A stretch of 64,000 nucleotides of DNA from Micromonospora musae (GTDB lineage: Bacteria; Actinomycetota; Actinomycetes; Mycobacteriales; Micromonosporaceae): positions 496,001-560,000 of the forward strand of contig NZ_RAZT01000001.1 of assembly GCF_003626635.1 (NCBI RefSeq), given 5' to 3'. Below are positions 1 through 8,494 of the stretch, piece by piece (position 1 is the first letter of the stretch; every line of letters starts with the position of its first letter). The notes below the pieces were generated by a model that was not told the DNA's origin, searched no databases, and saw only the letters and a list, made by a program, of their open reading frames with translations. The position numbers were made by a program, and so were the translations under genes.

Positions 1-1
1 G

Positions 2-1036
2 CCGGTCGGCGTGGTCGGCGTCATCGCGCCGTTCAACTTCCCCCTCGTCCTGGCGATCCGTTCCGTCGCCCCGGCGCTGGCCCTGGGCAATGCCGTGGTG
101 CTCAAGCCGGATGCCCGCACCGCCGTCTCCGGAGGCGTCTCGATCGGCCGGATCTTCGAGGAGGCGGGCCTGCCCGAGGGGTTACTGCACGTCCTGCCCG
201 GCGAGGTCGACGCGGGTGAGGCGCTGGTGGCGGACCCGCACGTGCGGGTGGTGAGTTTCACCGGTTCGACCGCCGCCGGGCGCCGGGTCGGTGCGGTGGC
301 CGCCCGTCACCTGAAGCGGGCACACCTGGAGCTGGGCGGCAACTCGGCGCTGATCGTGCTCGACGACGCCGACCTGGGCCTGGCCGTCTCGGCGGGGGCC
401 TGGGGGTCGTTCCTGCATCAGGGACAGATCTGCATGACCACCGGGCGGCACCTGGTGCACGAGAGCCTGGCCGAGAAGTACGTCGAGCAGTTGGCCGAGA
501 AGGCGGATCACCTGCCGGTCGGTGACCCGGCCAAGGAACAGGTGGCGCTCGGGCCGGTCATCGACGAACGGCAACGCGACAAGATCCACTCGCTGGTCCG
601 GGCGAGCGTGGACGGGGGCGCGCGCCTCGCTGCGGGCGGCACGTACGAGGGACTCTTCTACCGCCCCACCGTGCTCGCCGACGTCGCCCCCGACTCACCG
701 GCGTACGCCCAGGAGGTCTTCGGCCCGGTCGCGCCGGTGATCGCCTTCTCCGACCTGGACGAGGTCGCGGCGCTGGCCGGGCAGACCGAGTACGGGCTGT
801 CGCTCGGCATCCTCAGCCGCGACGTGATGAAGGCGATGGCGCTGGCCGAACGGATCCCCAGCGGCATCGTGCACATCAACGACCAGACGGTGAGCGACGA
901 GGCGGTGGCGCCGTTCGGCGGCGTCAGGGCGTCCGGCACCGGCTCCCGGTTCGGCGGGGCGGCGGCGAACATCGAAGCGTTCACCGAGACGCAGTGGCTG
1001 ACTGTGCAGGGCGAGATCACCCGCTACCCGTTCTGA
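2..1036 (+). CDS. Aldehyde dehydrogenase, benzaldehyde/vanillin type (5' truncated by window edge)
   Basis: This NAD(P)-dependent aldehyde dehydrogenase oxidises an aldehyde to the acid. The reading frame is open from base 2, so the N-terminus lies outside the window and only about 344 C-terminal residues are seen. The Rossmann segment begins at once (VIAPFNFP). The general-base glutamate lies in LELGGN near base 330 and the catalytic cysteine in GQICMTTG near base 430. The EVFGPV motif and a typical C-terminus follow. The overall pattern fits benzaldehyde or vanillin dehydrogenases. The genes downstream encode an MFS transporter and 4-hydroxybenzoate 3-monooxygenase, so an aromatic aldehyde such as 4-hydroxybenzaldehyde is a reasonable substrate; that is inference from context. 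Confidence 0.9.
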   Translation, partial: PVGVVGVIAPFNFPLVLAIRSVAPALALGNAVVLKPDARTAVSGGVSIGRIFEEAGLPEGLLHVLPGEVDAGEALVADPHVRVVSFTGSTAAGRRVGAVAARHLKRAHLELGGNSALIVLDDADLGLAVSAGAWGSFLHQGQICMTTGRHLVHESLAEKYVEQLAEKADHLPVGDPAKEQVALGPVIDERQRDKIHSLVRASVDGGARLAAGGTYEGLFYRPTVLADVAPDSPAYAQEVFGPVAPVIAFSDLDEVAALAGQTEYGLSLGILSRDVMKAMALAERIPSGIVHINDQTVSDEAVAPFGGVRASGTGSRFGGAAANIEAFTETQWLTVQGEITRYPF

Positions 1037-1052
1037 CGTCGGAGGACGGAGC

Positions 1053-1088
1053 ATGATCGTGTTGGCCGGGGCGAGCGCCCGACGATGA
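1053..1088 (+). other. Possible 11-codon coupling ORF between aldehyde dehydrogenase and MFS gene
   Basis: A strong Shine-Dalgarno stretch (GGAGGACGGAG) precedes ATG 1053. The ORF of 11 codons ends in TGA at 1086-1088, which overlaps the ATG of the MFS gene at 1085 (ATGA). The MFS start itself has no clear Shine-Dalgarno of its own, so ribosomes may reach it by termination and re-initiation from this mini-ORF. Only the sequence arrangement supports this. Confidence 0.35.
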
Positions 1089-2287
1089 CGCGCAGCCAGT
1101 CGAGTGTGGGCGAACACCCGGCCGGGGCCCGCCCAGCGGGTCCGCCGGCCGGGCCGCTCACCCTGCTCGGCGTCGTGCTGCTGGCGCTCAACCTGCGGGC
1201 CGCGATCGCCGGGCTCGCTCCGCTGCTGCCGGACGTCCGGCTCGAGCTCGGCCTCGGCAGCGGCACGGCCGGGCTGCTCACGACGCTGCCGGTGCTCTGC
1301 TTCGGGCTGATCTCCCCGTTCGCCGCGCTACTCGGACGCCGGATCGGCGTGCAGCGGTCGCTGCTGATGGCGATGCTCGTCATCCTCGCCGGGAGTCTGG
1401 TTCGGGCGGCACCCGGAATCTGGTGGCTGCTCGCCGGCACCGTGCTCATCGGGGCCGGCATCACGGTCGGGAACGTGCTGGTCCCCAGCGCCGTCAAGCA
1501 GGACTTCCCGCAGCGGCAGGGTGCGGTGACCGCGCTGACCACCGCCGCGCTGACCGGAGGCGCGGCCCTCGCGGCCGCCGTCACCGCCCCGCTGGCGCAC
1601 ACCGGCCTGGGTTGGCGGGGCGCCCTGCTCGTGGTCGGCGCGCCGGCGGCGGTCGCGGCGGTCGTCTGGCTGCCGCAGCTGCACCGCAGGCACGTCGCGC
1701 CGCCCGTTCGGTTGGGTGGCGCGGCGGTGCTGCGCTCTCCGGTCACCTGGGCGCTCGCGGCGTTCATGGGGATGCAGTCGCTGACCTACTACGCGATGCT
1801 CGCCTGGTTGCCCACGCTGTTACGCGACGGAGGTGTCTCCGCTGCCGACGCCGGGTGGGCGCTCGCCCTGTTCAACCTGCTCGGCATCGCGACGGCGGTG
1901 CTCACGCCGACGCTCGCGGCCCGGCGCGGCGACCAGCGCGGGCTCGGTCTGCTGGTCTGCCTCACCTGGGCTGCCTGCCTGCTCGGGCTGCTCGCGGCGC
2001 CCTCGTGGTACCTGGTCTGGGCCACGATCGGCGGGCTCGCCCAGGGCGCCGGGATCGGCCTGGCGCTGACGCTGCTCGTGCTGCGGGCCCGTACTCCGGA
2101 GTCGGCACGCGACCTGTCGGGCACGGTTCAGTCCGTCGGTTATCTGCTGGGGGCCACCGGGCCGGTGCTCGTCGGCGTGCTGCACGACGGCTCCGGCGGG
2201 TGGACGTTTCCGCTCACCGCCCTCTGCGTCGCGGTGGCGGCAATGGCGGTGGCCGTCCTCGGCGCGGGACGCGACCGCCAGGTGTGA
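1085..2287 (+). CDS. MFS transporter, CynX/NimT-like
   Basis: The 400-residue integral membrane protein has about twelve hydrophobic segments. The early LALNLRAAIAGLAPLLPD stretch and the loop LLGRRIGVQRSL match the CynX/NimT (cyanate/nitroimidazole) branch of the major facilitator superfamily. It lies in one direction between an aromatic-type aldehyde dehydrogenase and PobA, so uptake of an aromatic acid is a reasonable guess. The substrate cannot be read from sequence. The start codon overlaps the stop of an 11-codon ORF, which suggests translational coupling. Confidence 0.85.
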   Translation: MTRSQSSVGEHPAGARPAGPPAGPLTLLGVVLLALNLRAAIAGLAPLLPDVRLELGLGSGTAGLLTTLPVLCFGLISPFAALLGRRIGVQRSLLMAMLVILAGSLVRAAPGIWWLLAGTVLIGAGITVGNVLVPSAVKQDFPQRQGAVTALTTAALTGGAALAAAVTAPLAHTGLGWRGALLVVGAPAAVAAVVWLPQLHRRHVAPPVRLGGAAVLRSPVTWALAAFMGMQSLTYYAMLAWLPTLLRDGGVSAADAGWALALFNLLGIATAVLTPTLAARRGDQRGLGLLVCLTWAACLLGLLAAPSWYLVWATIGGLAQGAGIGLALTLLVLRARTPESARDLSGTVQSVGYLLGATGPVLVGVLHDGSGGWTFPLTALCVAVAAMAVAVLGAGRDRQV

Positions 2288-2337
2288 GCCCGACGGGTGA
2301 CATGACCAGGAACGGAACGAACGAGGAGGAGGCGAGG

Positions 2338-3510
2338 ATGCGTACCCAGGTCGGCATCGTGGGAGCGGGACCGGCGGGACTCATGCTGTCGCACCTGCTG
2401 CACCTGCACGGCATCGAGTCGGTGGTGCTGGAGTGCCGCAGCCGGGAGTACGTCGAGCAGCGGGTCCGCGCCGGAGTGCTGGAGCAGGGCTCAGTCGACC
2501 TGCTCCACCGCACCGGCCTCGCCGACCGGCTCCTGCGCGAGGGGATGCGGCACGAGGGCATCGAGCTGCGCTTCGACGGGGAGTCGCACCGGGTGCCGAT
2601 GACCGAGCTGACCGGGCGGGCGATCACCGTCTACGGGCAGCAGGAGGTGGTGAAGGACCTGATCGCCGCCCGGCTCGCCGCCGGCGGATCGGTCCTCTTC
2701 GAGGCCGACGCCGTACGCCTCGACGGCCTCGACTCGGATTCACCGGTCATCCACTTCCGCCGCGACGGACGGGACGAGGAGCTGCACTGCGACTTCGTGG
2801 CCGGCTGCGACGGATTCCACGGCGTCAGCCGCGGCGCCGTCCCGGACGGCGTGCTCCGGACCTACGAGCGGACGTACCCGTTCGCCTGGCTGGGCGTGCT
2901 CGCCGCCGCTCCCCCGGCGGTGGACGAACTCGTCTACGCCAACCACGAGCGGGGTTTCGCCCTCTACAGCCTCCGGTCGCCCGAGATCTCCCGTCTCTAT
3001 CTCCAGGTCGACCCGGACGAGGAGATCGCCGCGTGGCCGGACGAACGGATCTGGGCGGAGCTGCGTACGCGGCTGGAGACCGTGCCCGGCTGGTCGCTCA
3101 ACGAGGGACCCGTCCTCGAAAAGTCGATCACCCCGATGCGCAGCTTCGTGGTCGAGCCGATGCAGTGGCAGCGGCTCTTCCTGGCCGGGGACGCCGTCCA
3201 CATCGTCCCGCCGACCGGGGCGAAGGGCATGAACCTCGCGCTCGCCGACGTGGCGCTGCTCGGCGACGCCTTCGCCGCGTGGTACGGCCAGCAGCGGGCC
3301 GACCTGCTGGAGAACTATTCGACCACCGCGCTGCGCCGGGTCTGGCGGGCGCAGCACTTCTCCTGGTGGATGACCTCGATGCTGCACCGGCTGGAGAAGG
3401 ACGACCCGTACGAGACGAAGCTGCAGGCGGCGACGCTGCGCTACGCCGTCTCTTCCCCTGCCTACGCCACGAGCCTGGCGGAGAACTACGTGGGGTTGCC
3501 CGAGGTGTGA
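2338..3510 (+). CDS. pobA: 4-hydroxybenzoate 3-monooxygenase (FAD, NAD(P)H)
   Basis: This flavoprotein hydroxylates 4-hydroxybenzoate to protocatechuate, the entry step of the protocatechuate branch of the beta-ketoadipate pathway. At 390 residues it has the family length. The FAD dinucleotide-binding motif GAGPAG is at the N-terminus. RVRAGVLEQG is the family signature near residue 42. The GCDGFHG motif lies near residue 158, and the second FAD motif GDAVHIVPPTGAKGMN near residue 285. The start at 2338 was chosen because it follows GAGGAGG closely; an in-frame ATG at 2302 would add 12 residues without homology. It closes the aromatic operon. No protocatechuate dioxygenase genes are seen in the window. 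Confidence 0.95.
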   Translation: MRTQVGIVGAGPAGLMLSHLLHLHGIESVVLECRSREYVEQRVRAGVLEQGSVDLLHRTGLADRLLREGMRHEGIELRFDGESHRVPMTELTGRAITVYGQQEVVKDLIAARLAAGGSVLFEADAVRLDGLDSDSPVIHFRRDGRDEELHCDFVAGCDGFHGVSRGAVPDGVLRTYERTYPFAWLGVLAAAPPAVDELVYANHERGFALYSLRSPEISRLYLQVDPDEEIAAWPDERIWAELRTRLETVPGWSLNEGPVLEKSITPMRSFVVEPMQWQRLFLAGDAVHIVPPTGAKGMNLALADVALLGDAFAAWYGQQRADLLENYSTTALRRVWRAQHFSWWMTSMLHRLEKDDPYETKLQAATLRYAVSSPAYATSLAENYVGLPEV

Positions 3511-3661
3511 ACTCGGGTCGGCGCCCGGTCCACCAGTCGTCACGGTCCGCTTCCTGACAGTGACTTGCTGCCGCATCGTAATGCATCGATAACTATCGGT
3601 TCATCGATGTGTACTTGGCTGGAAGGAACCGAGTCACCCGAGCTATCTCGAAGGAGAGGCA

Positions 3662-4042
3662 GTGGGCAGAATCCGCCGTCCCCTGACCGTCGCCGCGGCA
3701 TCGATCGCACTCGTCGCCGCCGGCGCGATCGCCGCCCCCTCACCCGCCTCGGCCCACTGGAGCTGCGGAAGGGCAGCCCCGCCCGACCTCGACACCAGCG
3801 GTGGCCACCACACCCTCGAGGCCGCCAACATGCGGGTGGGATCCAGCACCCGTTGCGCGATCAGCGGCATCTCGTACGCCAGCCAGTCGCTCGACTACCA
3901 CTGCTACGCCCTCGACATCAACGGCGTCGACACCTGGACCTACGTCGTCAACGTTCAGACGAAGGCCGGCGGCTGGATCCGCGACGACCTGCTGAACGAC
4001 TACGGCTCCGGCGTGTGGTGCCCGAACCAGACCAACCTCTGA
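3662..4042 (+). CDS. Small secreted SH3-like protein
   Basis: The 126-residue protein starts at GTG 3662 after AAGGAGAGGC. Residues 1-31 form a signal peptide: RIRRP, then a hydrophobic core, then ASA before HWS. The mature part of about 95 residues has four cysteines (in WSCG, TRCA, HCYA and WCP) that could form two disulfides. The ANMRVGSST...AISGISY...WIRDDLL pattern resembles bacterial SH3-like domains of small exported actinomycete proteins. Function is unknown; binding to wall or protein surfaces is only a guess. A strong terminator follows. Confidence 0.8.
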   Translation: MGRIRRPLTVAAASIALVAAGAIAAPSPASAHWSCGRAAPPDLDTSGGHHTLEAANMRVGSSTRCAISGISYASQSLDYHCYALDINGVDTWTYVVNVQTKAGGWIRDDLLNDYGSGVWCPNQTNL

Positions 4043-4075
4043 CCCACCCGGTACCCGGGGTGTGACACCCGGGTG

Positions 4076-4111
4076 GAGGACGCCGGCCCTCATCCCGAGT
4101 CCGGCGTCCTC
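4076..4111 (+). terminator. Stem-loop terminator after the small secreted protein
   Basis: An 11-bp perfect stem (4076-4086 GAGGACGCCGG with 4101-4111 CCGGCGTCCTC) encloses a 14-nt loop. It lies between converging genes and could serve both strands. There is no T-run, as is common in actinomycetes. Confidence 0.7.
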
Positions 4112-4146
4112 TCACCGGCCGCGTGCGACTCCCGCCCGCGCAGCCG

Positions 4147-5040
4147 TCAGCTCACGTGGTCGCGCCACGTGTGCCGGGGCTCGTAGCCGAGCATCCGGCG
4201 CGCCTTGTCGATGCTGAGCAGCGTCTCGTGCTCGCCGAGTTCCTTGCGGATCTCGACCTGCGGGTACACCTCGCTCATGAGGTCGGCGCTGGACCTGCTC
4301 ATGACGGTGTCGGCGTTGGCGATGACGAACACCTCGGCCCCGGGCCGGTCGTACGCCAGTGCCCGTTCGACGGCCTGGGCGCCGTCGCGCGCGTCGATGT
4401 AGCCCCAGAGGTTCCACCGGCGCAGCCGAGGGTCGGCGTCGAAGGACGGGAACCGGGCGTAGTCCTCGACGTCCATGACGTTGGAGAAACGCAGGCCCAG
4501 CAGGGTCAGCTCGGGGTCCCAGCGGCAGAAGTGCCGCGCCATCTCCTCCTCGAGCGCCTTGTTCAGCGAGTACGTGGACTCGGGGCGCGGCGCGTACTCC
4601 TCGTCGACGGGCGCGTACGGCGGCGGGGTGTCGAACGGCAGGCCGAGCACCGTCTCGCTGGAGGCGTACACCACTCGCTTGATGCCCGCCGCGCGGGCGG
4701 CGGCGAAGACGTTGTACGTGGCGGCCGAGTTGTTCGCGAAGGTCGTCGCGTTGGGCAGCAGCCCGGGGGCCGGGATCGCGGCGAGGTGCACGACCGCGTC
4801 GACGCGGCCGGCGTGTTCGTCGACACCGCCGAGCAGAGCCTCCAGCACCTGCCCGTAGTCGGTCAGGTCGGCGAGGAGGAACTCGCCGTCGACGTCGCGC
4901 GGGTCCCGGCCGGCGGCGCGGTCGACGGCGAGCACGTCGAGGCCCACGTCGCGCAGCCGCGCCACCACGGCACGCCCGAGCTTGCCGGTGGCGCCGGTGA
5001 CGACGACGCGCCGGGGAAGTGCGGAAGCGGAGTCGGTCAT
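4147..5040 (-). CDS. NAD-dependent epimerase/dehydratase (extended SDR)
   Basis: The 297-residue protein has the N-terminal NAD(P) motif GATGKLG (about residues 16-22), the DLTD and LAAIP stretches, SSE as the catalytic serine region, and YSLNK as the YxxxK catalytic pair. This is the extended short-chain dehydrogenase fold of sugar-nucleotide epimerases and dehydratases. Substrate is unknown. The start has GGGAG four bases upstream. It lies 125 bases downstream of an ABC transporter permease on the same strand and may or may not be cotranscribed. Confidence 0.85.
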   Translation of the reverse strand: MTDSASALPRRVVVTGATGKLGRAVVARLRDVGLDVLAVDRAAGRDPRDVDGEFLLADLTDYGQVLEALLGGVDEHAGRVDAVVHLAAIPAPGLLPNATTFANNSAATYNVFAAARAAGIKRVVYASSETVLGLPFDTPPPYAPVDEEYAPRPESTYSLNKALEEEMARHFCRWDPELTLLGLRFSNVMDVEDYARFPSFDADPRLRRWNLWGYIDARDGAQAVERALAYDRPGAEVFVIANADTVMSRSSADLMSEVYPQVEIRKELGEHETLLSIDKARRMLGYEPRHTWRDHVS

Positions 5041-5165
5041 GCTCCCATCTTTGTCCTGCCGCGTGGCCCGCCCGGTGCCGGGGCCCGCCCACCCGATCCC
5101 GGGGTCGTCGCTCGGCGGTCCGGGCCGGCGCCGCCACAGGGACGGGACTGTCGGAGGGGGGCGGA

Positions 5166-5945
5166 TCAGGACGAGATGGCCTTCGCCCAGGGCGCGAGAA
5201 GCCGCTCAAGGCCGACCATCAGGTAGAAGAGGGTGGTGCCCATGATGGCGAGCAGGGTCAGCGCGGCGAAGGCGAGGGGGGTGTCGGCGGACTGCCCGGA
5301 GCTGGCGATCACCGAGCCGAGCCCGGCCTCAGGGTTGATCACCTCGCCGATGATCGCGCCGATGATCGCCAGTGAGCTCGCCACCTTCAGCCCGACGAAG
5401 AGCTGCGGCAGGGCCCATGGAAGGCGAACCTTCAGGAAGGTCTGCCACCAGGAGGCGGAGAGGGAGCGGGCGAGTTCGCCGAGGTCGCTGGGGGTCGAGG
5501 TCAGCCCGGCCATGGTCGAGACCAGGATCGGGAAGAAGCAGAGCAGGACGACCATCACGACCTTGGTCTCGTACCCGAAGCCGATCCAGACCAGCAGCAG
5601 GGGTGCGAGGGCCACCTTCGGCACGGCGTTGATCCCGGCGATGAAGGGGAGAGCCATCCGCTCGACCGTCCGCGAGGCGGCGAGCAGGACGGCGAGGAGC
5701 AATCCACCGGCCGCGGCGATGCCGAAGCCGATGAGCGTCTCCAGCAGGGTCACCCAGGCCTGCTCGGCGAGGTAACCGGGGAGCCGGATGAACGCGTCGA
5801 CCACGTCCGGGGGCGCGGGCAGGAAGAAGGGATCGATGTCGAAGGCCCAGGTCACCAGCCACCAGAGGGCTATCGCCAGGACGGCGCCCAGGGCGGGCAG
5901 GCCGACGCTTCGCCATCGCCGCGGTGGCGGCAGGTTGTCGGTCAC
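5166..5945 (-). CDS. ABC transporter permease, SsuC/TauC/NitT type
   Basis: The 259-residue protein has about six membrane segments. The EAA-type loop is seen as ELARSLSASWWQTFLKVRLP, the coupling helix that binds the ATPase. This is the nitrate/sulfonate/taurine/pyrimidine importer family. It follows the matching substrate-binding lipoprotein by 18 bases. No ATPase of this family is present nearby, although a complete importer needs one. The partner may be encoded elsewhere or may have been lost with the deleted gene region at 7.3-7.6 kb. Confidence 0.88.
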   Translation of the reverse strand: MTDNLPPPRRWRSVGLPALGAVLAIALWWLVTWAFDIDPFFLPAPPDVVDAFIRLPGYLAEQAWVTLLETLIGFGIAAAGGLLLAVLLAASRTVERMALPFIAGINAVPKVALAPLLLVWIGFGYETKVVMVVLLCFFPILVSTMAGLTSTPSDLGELARSLSASWWQTFLKVRLPWALPQLFVGLKVASSLAIIGAIIGEVINPEAGLGSVIASSGQSADTPLAFAALTLLAIMGTTLFYLMVGLERLLAPWAKAISS

Positions 5946-5963
5946 GTCGACTCCGCCGAATCG

Positions 5964-6980
5964 TCAGGGCTTCGTCACGAAGCTGGAGTCGACCACGTGC
6001 GACGGGGTGAGCCCCGGCCGGATCAGACCGGCGTTCTGGAGAACCTCGATGGTGCGGCTCACCCGGGTCTCGTCCAGGAATCCGATCGGGGCGCCGTCGG
6101 CGGGTCGGACGTGCGGAGTCATCGCCTCGATCTCGCTCCGGCCCGCCGCCACCGTGTAGGTCGGCTTCACCTTGTTGAGGATCGTCGCCGCCTCGTCCGG
6201 GTGCTCGATGCTGTACGCGAGCCCCTTGAGCAACGCGGTGGTGAACCGCCGCACCAGGTCGGGGTCCTTCGCGATGAGCGACGGGGTGGTGATGACGGCG
6301 TTGCCGAAGAGGTCCTTCAGGTAATCGCTGTACGGCAGGACGACGACCTCCTTCCGGGAGGCCGTCTCGAGTGCGCCGCGACTGAGCAGAAAGGTGCCGA
6401 GCGCGTCGACCTTCCGGCTCGCCATCAGCCCGTTGAGCGCGGTGGCCTGCACCCCCTCGATCTTCACCGTCTTCGGGTCGACTCCGGCCAGTTGGGCGTA
6501 CGCCGGAAAAAGCAGCTCGGTCACCGAGCCGGCGCCGGTGGCCATCGTCTTGCCCCGCAGGTCCTTCGGGGTGGTGATGCCGGTGTCCGTGGTGGTCATC
6601 ACCGAGATCAGGGTCTGCTGGTGCACGGCGGCGACCGCCCGCCAATCGGTGAACTCGCCCCTGCCGGCCTGGATCACCGCGCCGGTGAAGTCGAGCGCCG
6701 CGAACTGGACCTGACCGGCCTTGAGCGCGGTGAGATTCTGCTGGTTGCCGGCGCCCTCCTTGATATCGACCTCGACGCCGACCTCGGCGAAGTAGCCCTT
6801 CTCCTTCGCCACCCAGGCGAAGGCGTCCCGGCCCACGGCGCCGAAGGCGGTGATGTAGGAGACCTTGTCGCTCTCTCCGCCCGCCGGGTCGCCGCTGCCG
6901 CCGTCGGAGTCGCTGCAGCCGGTCGCGACGAGCGCCGTGGCCAGCAGGGCCGCCGCCAGCGCGCGAATGCGCATGGTCAT
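5964..6980 (-). CDS. ABC transporter substrate-binding lipoprotein, SsuA/THI5-like (NMT1 family)
   Basis: The 338-residue lipoprotein has the signal MRIRALAAALLATALVATGC, where LVATGC is the lipobox. The mature protein has the NMT1/THI5-like periplasmic-binding pattern (GYFAEVGVEVDI, AGQVQFAALDFTG, GLMASRKVDALGTF). The family binds aliphatic sulfonates, taurine, nitrate or thiamine precursors; the ligand is not predictable here. The start at 6980 follows GGAGGCTCCAC. It forms an operon with the permease downstream and lies divergent to a decayed catabolic gene that may have used the same substrate. Confidence 0.88.
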   Translation of the reverse strand: MTMRIRALAAALLATALVATGCSDSDGGSGDPAGGESDKVSYITAFGAVGRDAFAWVAKEKGYFAEVGVEVDIKEGAGNQQNLTALKAGQVQFAALDFTGAVIQAGRGEFTDWRAVAAVHQQTLISVMTTTDTGITTPKDLRGKTMATGAGSVTELLFPAYAQLAGVDPKTVKIEGVQATALNGLMASRKVDALGTFLLSRGALETASRKEVVVLPYSDYLKDLFGNAVITTPSLIAKDPDLVRRFTTALLKGLAYSIEHPDEAATILNKVKPTYTVAAGRSEIEAMTPHVRPADGAPIGFLDETRVSRTIEVLQNAGLIRPGLTPSHVVDSSFVTKP

Positions 6981-7328
6981 GTGGAGCCTCCAGCTTCGAC
7001 GCGTCGACGGGACGCGGGCTCTCCGCGCCGGCTGGTGCCGGAGGGAGCCGCTTCACGGCGCTCTGATTGATTGAGGATCGTAGATGATGCGGAGCGCGGC
7101 TGCCACCGAGTCGATCCGCAGGGCGGCTCAGATCCCTTATGGCGCAACGATTTCCGTCGACCCGGGCATCGTGGACAATGGATATCGGGGCGGGAATCCT
7201 TGCTGCAGTGCGTCAGCTCCTCGGCCCCGCGGAATCGATCCCGACCACCCGGCCTGACCGGTTCGGTCCGCCCGGCGCCATCCGCCCCTCCCCCGCCGGC
7301 GCCGGTGGCGAACCCTCGAAGGAACCGG

Positions 7329-7626
7329 ATGTCTGATCACCCCACCCCGTCGGCACGCGCCCGCGCCCTGGTCGCTGGCGCGTACGACACGCACGTGCAC
7401 GTGGCCCCCGACGTGATGGCGCGCCGGATCGACGACCTCGACCTGGCGTACCGGTGCGCCGAGGTCGGTCTCGCCGGTGGTCGTGGCGCGGGACCGGGTG
7501 GCCGACGTGGCCGCTGCGGCGACCGCCCGGATCGAACGGGAGTCCGGGCTGCGGGCCCGGCTGGCGGCCGGCGCGCACAGCTACGACCTGCACGGGATGC
7601 GGGCCGAGGACGAATCGGCCGGGTGA
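7329..7626 (+). pseudogene. Hybrid gene remnant: DUF6282-like N-terminus joined out of frame to RraA-like C-terminus
   Basis: From ATG 7329 the frame encodes a start like DUF6282 metal-dependent hydrolase-like proteins (GAYDTHVHVAPDVMARR, DDLDLAYRCAEVGLAG) up to about base 7475. There the family resemblance stops. From about 7477 to the stop at 7624-7626, the next frame encodes VVARDRVADVAAAA, then ARIERESGLRARLAAG and SYDLHGMR, which resembles the C-terminal end of RraA-family aldolases (4-hydroxy-4-methyl-2-oxoglutarate aldolase type). The simplest reading is an internal deletion that removed the rest of the first gene, any genes between, and most of the RraA-type gene. Family assignments are from memory of motifs, without a search. 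The 348 bases upstream (6981-7328) hold the divergent promoter region; nothing else recognisable is seen there. Confidence 0.6.
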
Positions 7627-7670
7627 CGCGGAGCACCGTCCGAGTCGTTCGTGGTGCGCCAATTGTTTGC

Positions 7671-7676
7671 TAGCTT
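7671..7676 (+). promoter_or_regulatory. Candidate -10 box of leaderless hemerythrin gene
   Basis: TAGCTT ends seven bases before GTG 7684, the spacing expected if transcription begins at the start codon. No good -35 box is seen. Confidence 0.35.
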
Positions 7677-7683
7677 TCCCCGC

Positions 7684-8196
7684 GTGACCCGCCCCACCCC
7701 GCAGGGACTCCAGTTGGCTCGCGACCTGCTGTGGGTCCACGACCTGATCCGCCGCGACCTCGAGACGGTGCAGGGCCTGAGCCGGGAGGTCGCGGAGGGG
7801 GTGAGCGGCGAGCGGGTCCGCGCCGCCATCGCCGACCTGCGGACTCGCGGGCCGCTCTTCCAGTTGAAGGTCAACTGCCTGCACTTCTGCGAGTTCGTTC
7901 ATCACCACCACTCGCTGGAGAGCGCGATGCTCTTCCCCGCGCTCCGGCGCGCCGATCCGGAGCTGGGCCCCGCCGTGGACCGGTTGGAGTCCGACCATCG
8001 CAGGGTCGCCGAGCTGCTCGGCCGGGTCGAGTCGCTGGCCGGCGAGCTCGGCGGGGGCGGCGTCGACGACGATGCCGCCGTCCGGGCCGAACTCGTCGCG
8101 GCGCTCGACGGCCTGGGGAGCCACCTGCTCGAGCACCTCGACCTCGCGGAGAACTCGGTGCTCGCGACCATCCGGACGATGCCGGCCCTGTGGTGA
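7684..8196 (+). CDS. Hemerythrin-like domain (HHE) protein
   Basis: The protein of 170 residues is a four-helix cation-binding domain. Metal-ligand candidates are the histidine in LLWVHDL, HHHHSLE near the middle, ESDHRR, and the final EHLDLAEN. This matches the H...HxxxE...H...HxxxE order of hemerythrin-like diiron proteins that sense or carry O2, NO or iron. GTG 7684 was chosen because a TANNNT box sits seven bases upstream, which suggests a leaderless mRNA. An in-frame GTG at 7651 would add 11 residues. It is a single gene with no obvious partner. Confidence 0.82.
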   Translation: MTRPTPQGLQLARDLLWVHDLIRRDLETVQGLSREVAEGVSGERVRAAIADLRTRGPLFQLKVNCLHFCEFVHHHHSLESAMLFPALRRADPELGPAVDRLESDHRRVAELLGRVESLAGELGGGGVDDDAAVRAELVAALDGLGSHLLEHLDLAENSVLATIRTMPALW

Positions 8197-8380
8197 CCTC
8201 GGATCATCCTCGCCGACCGGCCCGGCGCCCGGACCGTCCGCCGCGCTGATCCTGCCCTCGATCGGCTCCTGCGTTCGGTCGGCGTCGCATCGGGCCATTG
8301 CACCCTGTCACCGGATCGGGGCGTCGAACCACACACCCTCAGCCCGTGGGGCGGGCGGGAAGACCACCTACCCTGCGGCA

Positions 8381-8394
8381 CGAAAACCTTTTCG
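8381..8394. promoter_or_regulatory. LacI-type palindromic operator candidate
   Basis: CGAAAACCTTTTCG is a perfect inverted repeat of CGAAAA around two bases, 100 bp upstream of a LacI-family regulator gene. LacI-family regulators often bind similar palindromes near their own promoter. It lies in the 297-base gap 8197-8493, which otherwise shows no gene. Confidence 0.5.
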
Positions 8395-8479
8395 ACAAGT
8401 GGCCTGTCGGGTAGCAACCAAGCCACCTGGAAGGCGTACTGTGGATCGTTAAGCTCTGGGTTAGTTCCGAAACAGCACG

Positions 8480-8494
8480 TCGAAAGGGTTTCGA
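8480..8494. promoter_or_regulatory. Second LacI-type palindrome overlapping the start codon of the regulator
   Basis: TCGAAAGGGTTTCGA (arms TCGAAA and TTTCGA around GGG) ends on the A of the ATG at 8494. The GAAAGGG part also serves as the Shine-Dalgarno. It shares the CGAAA/TTTCG half-sites with the palindrome at 8381, so a repressor bound here could block both transcription and start-site access. Confidence 0.45.
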
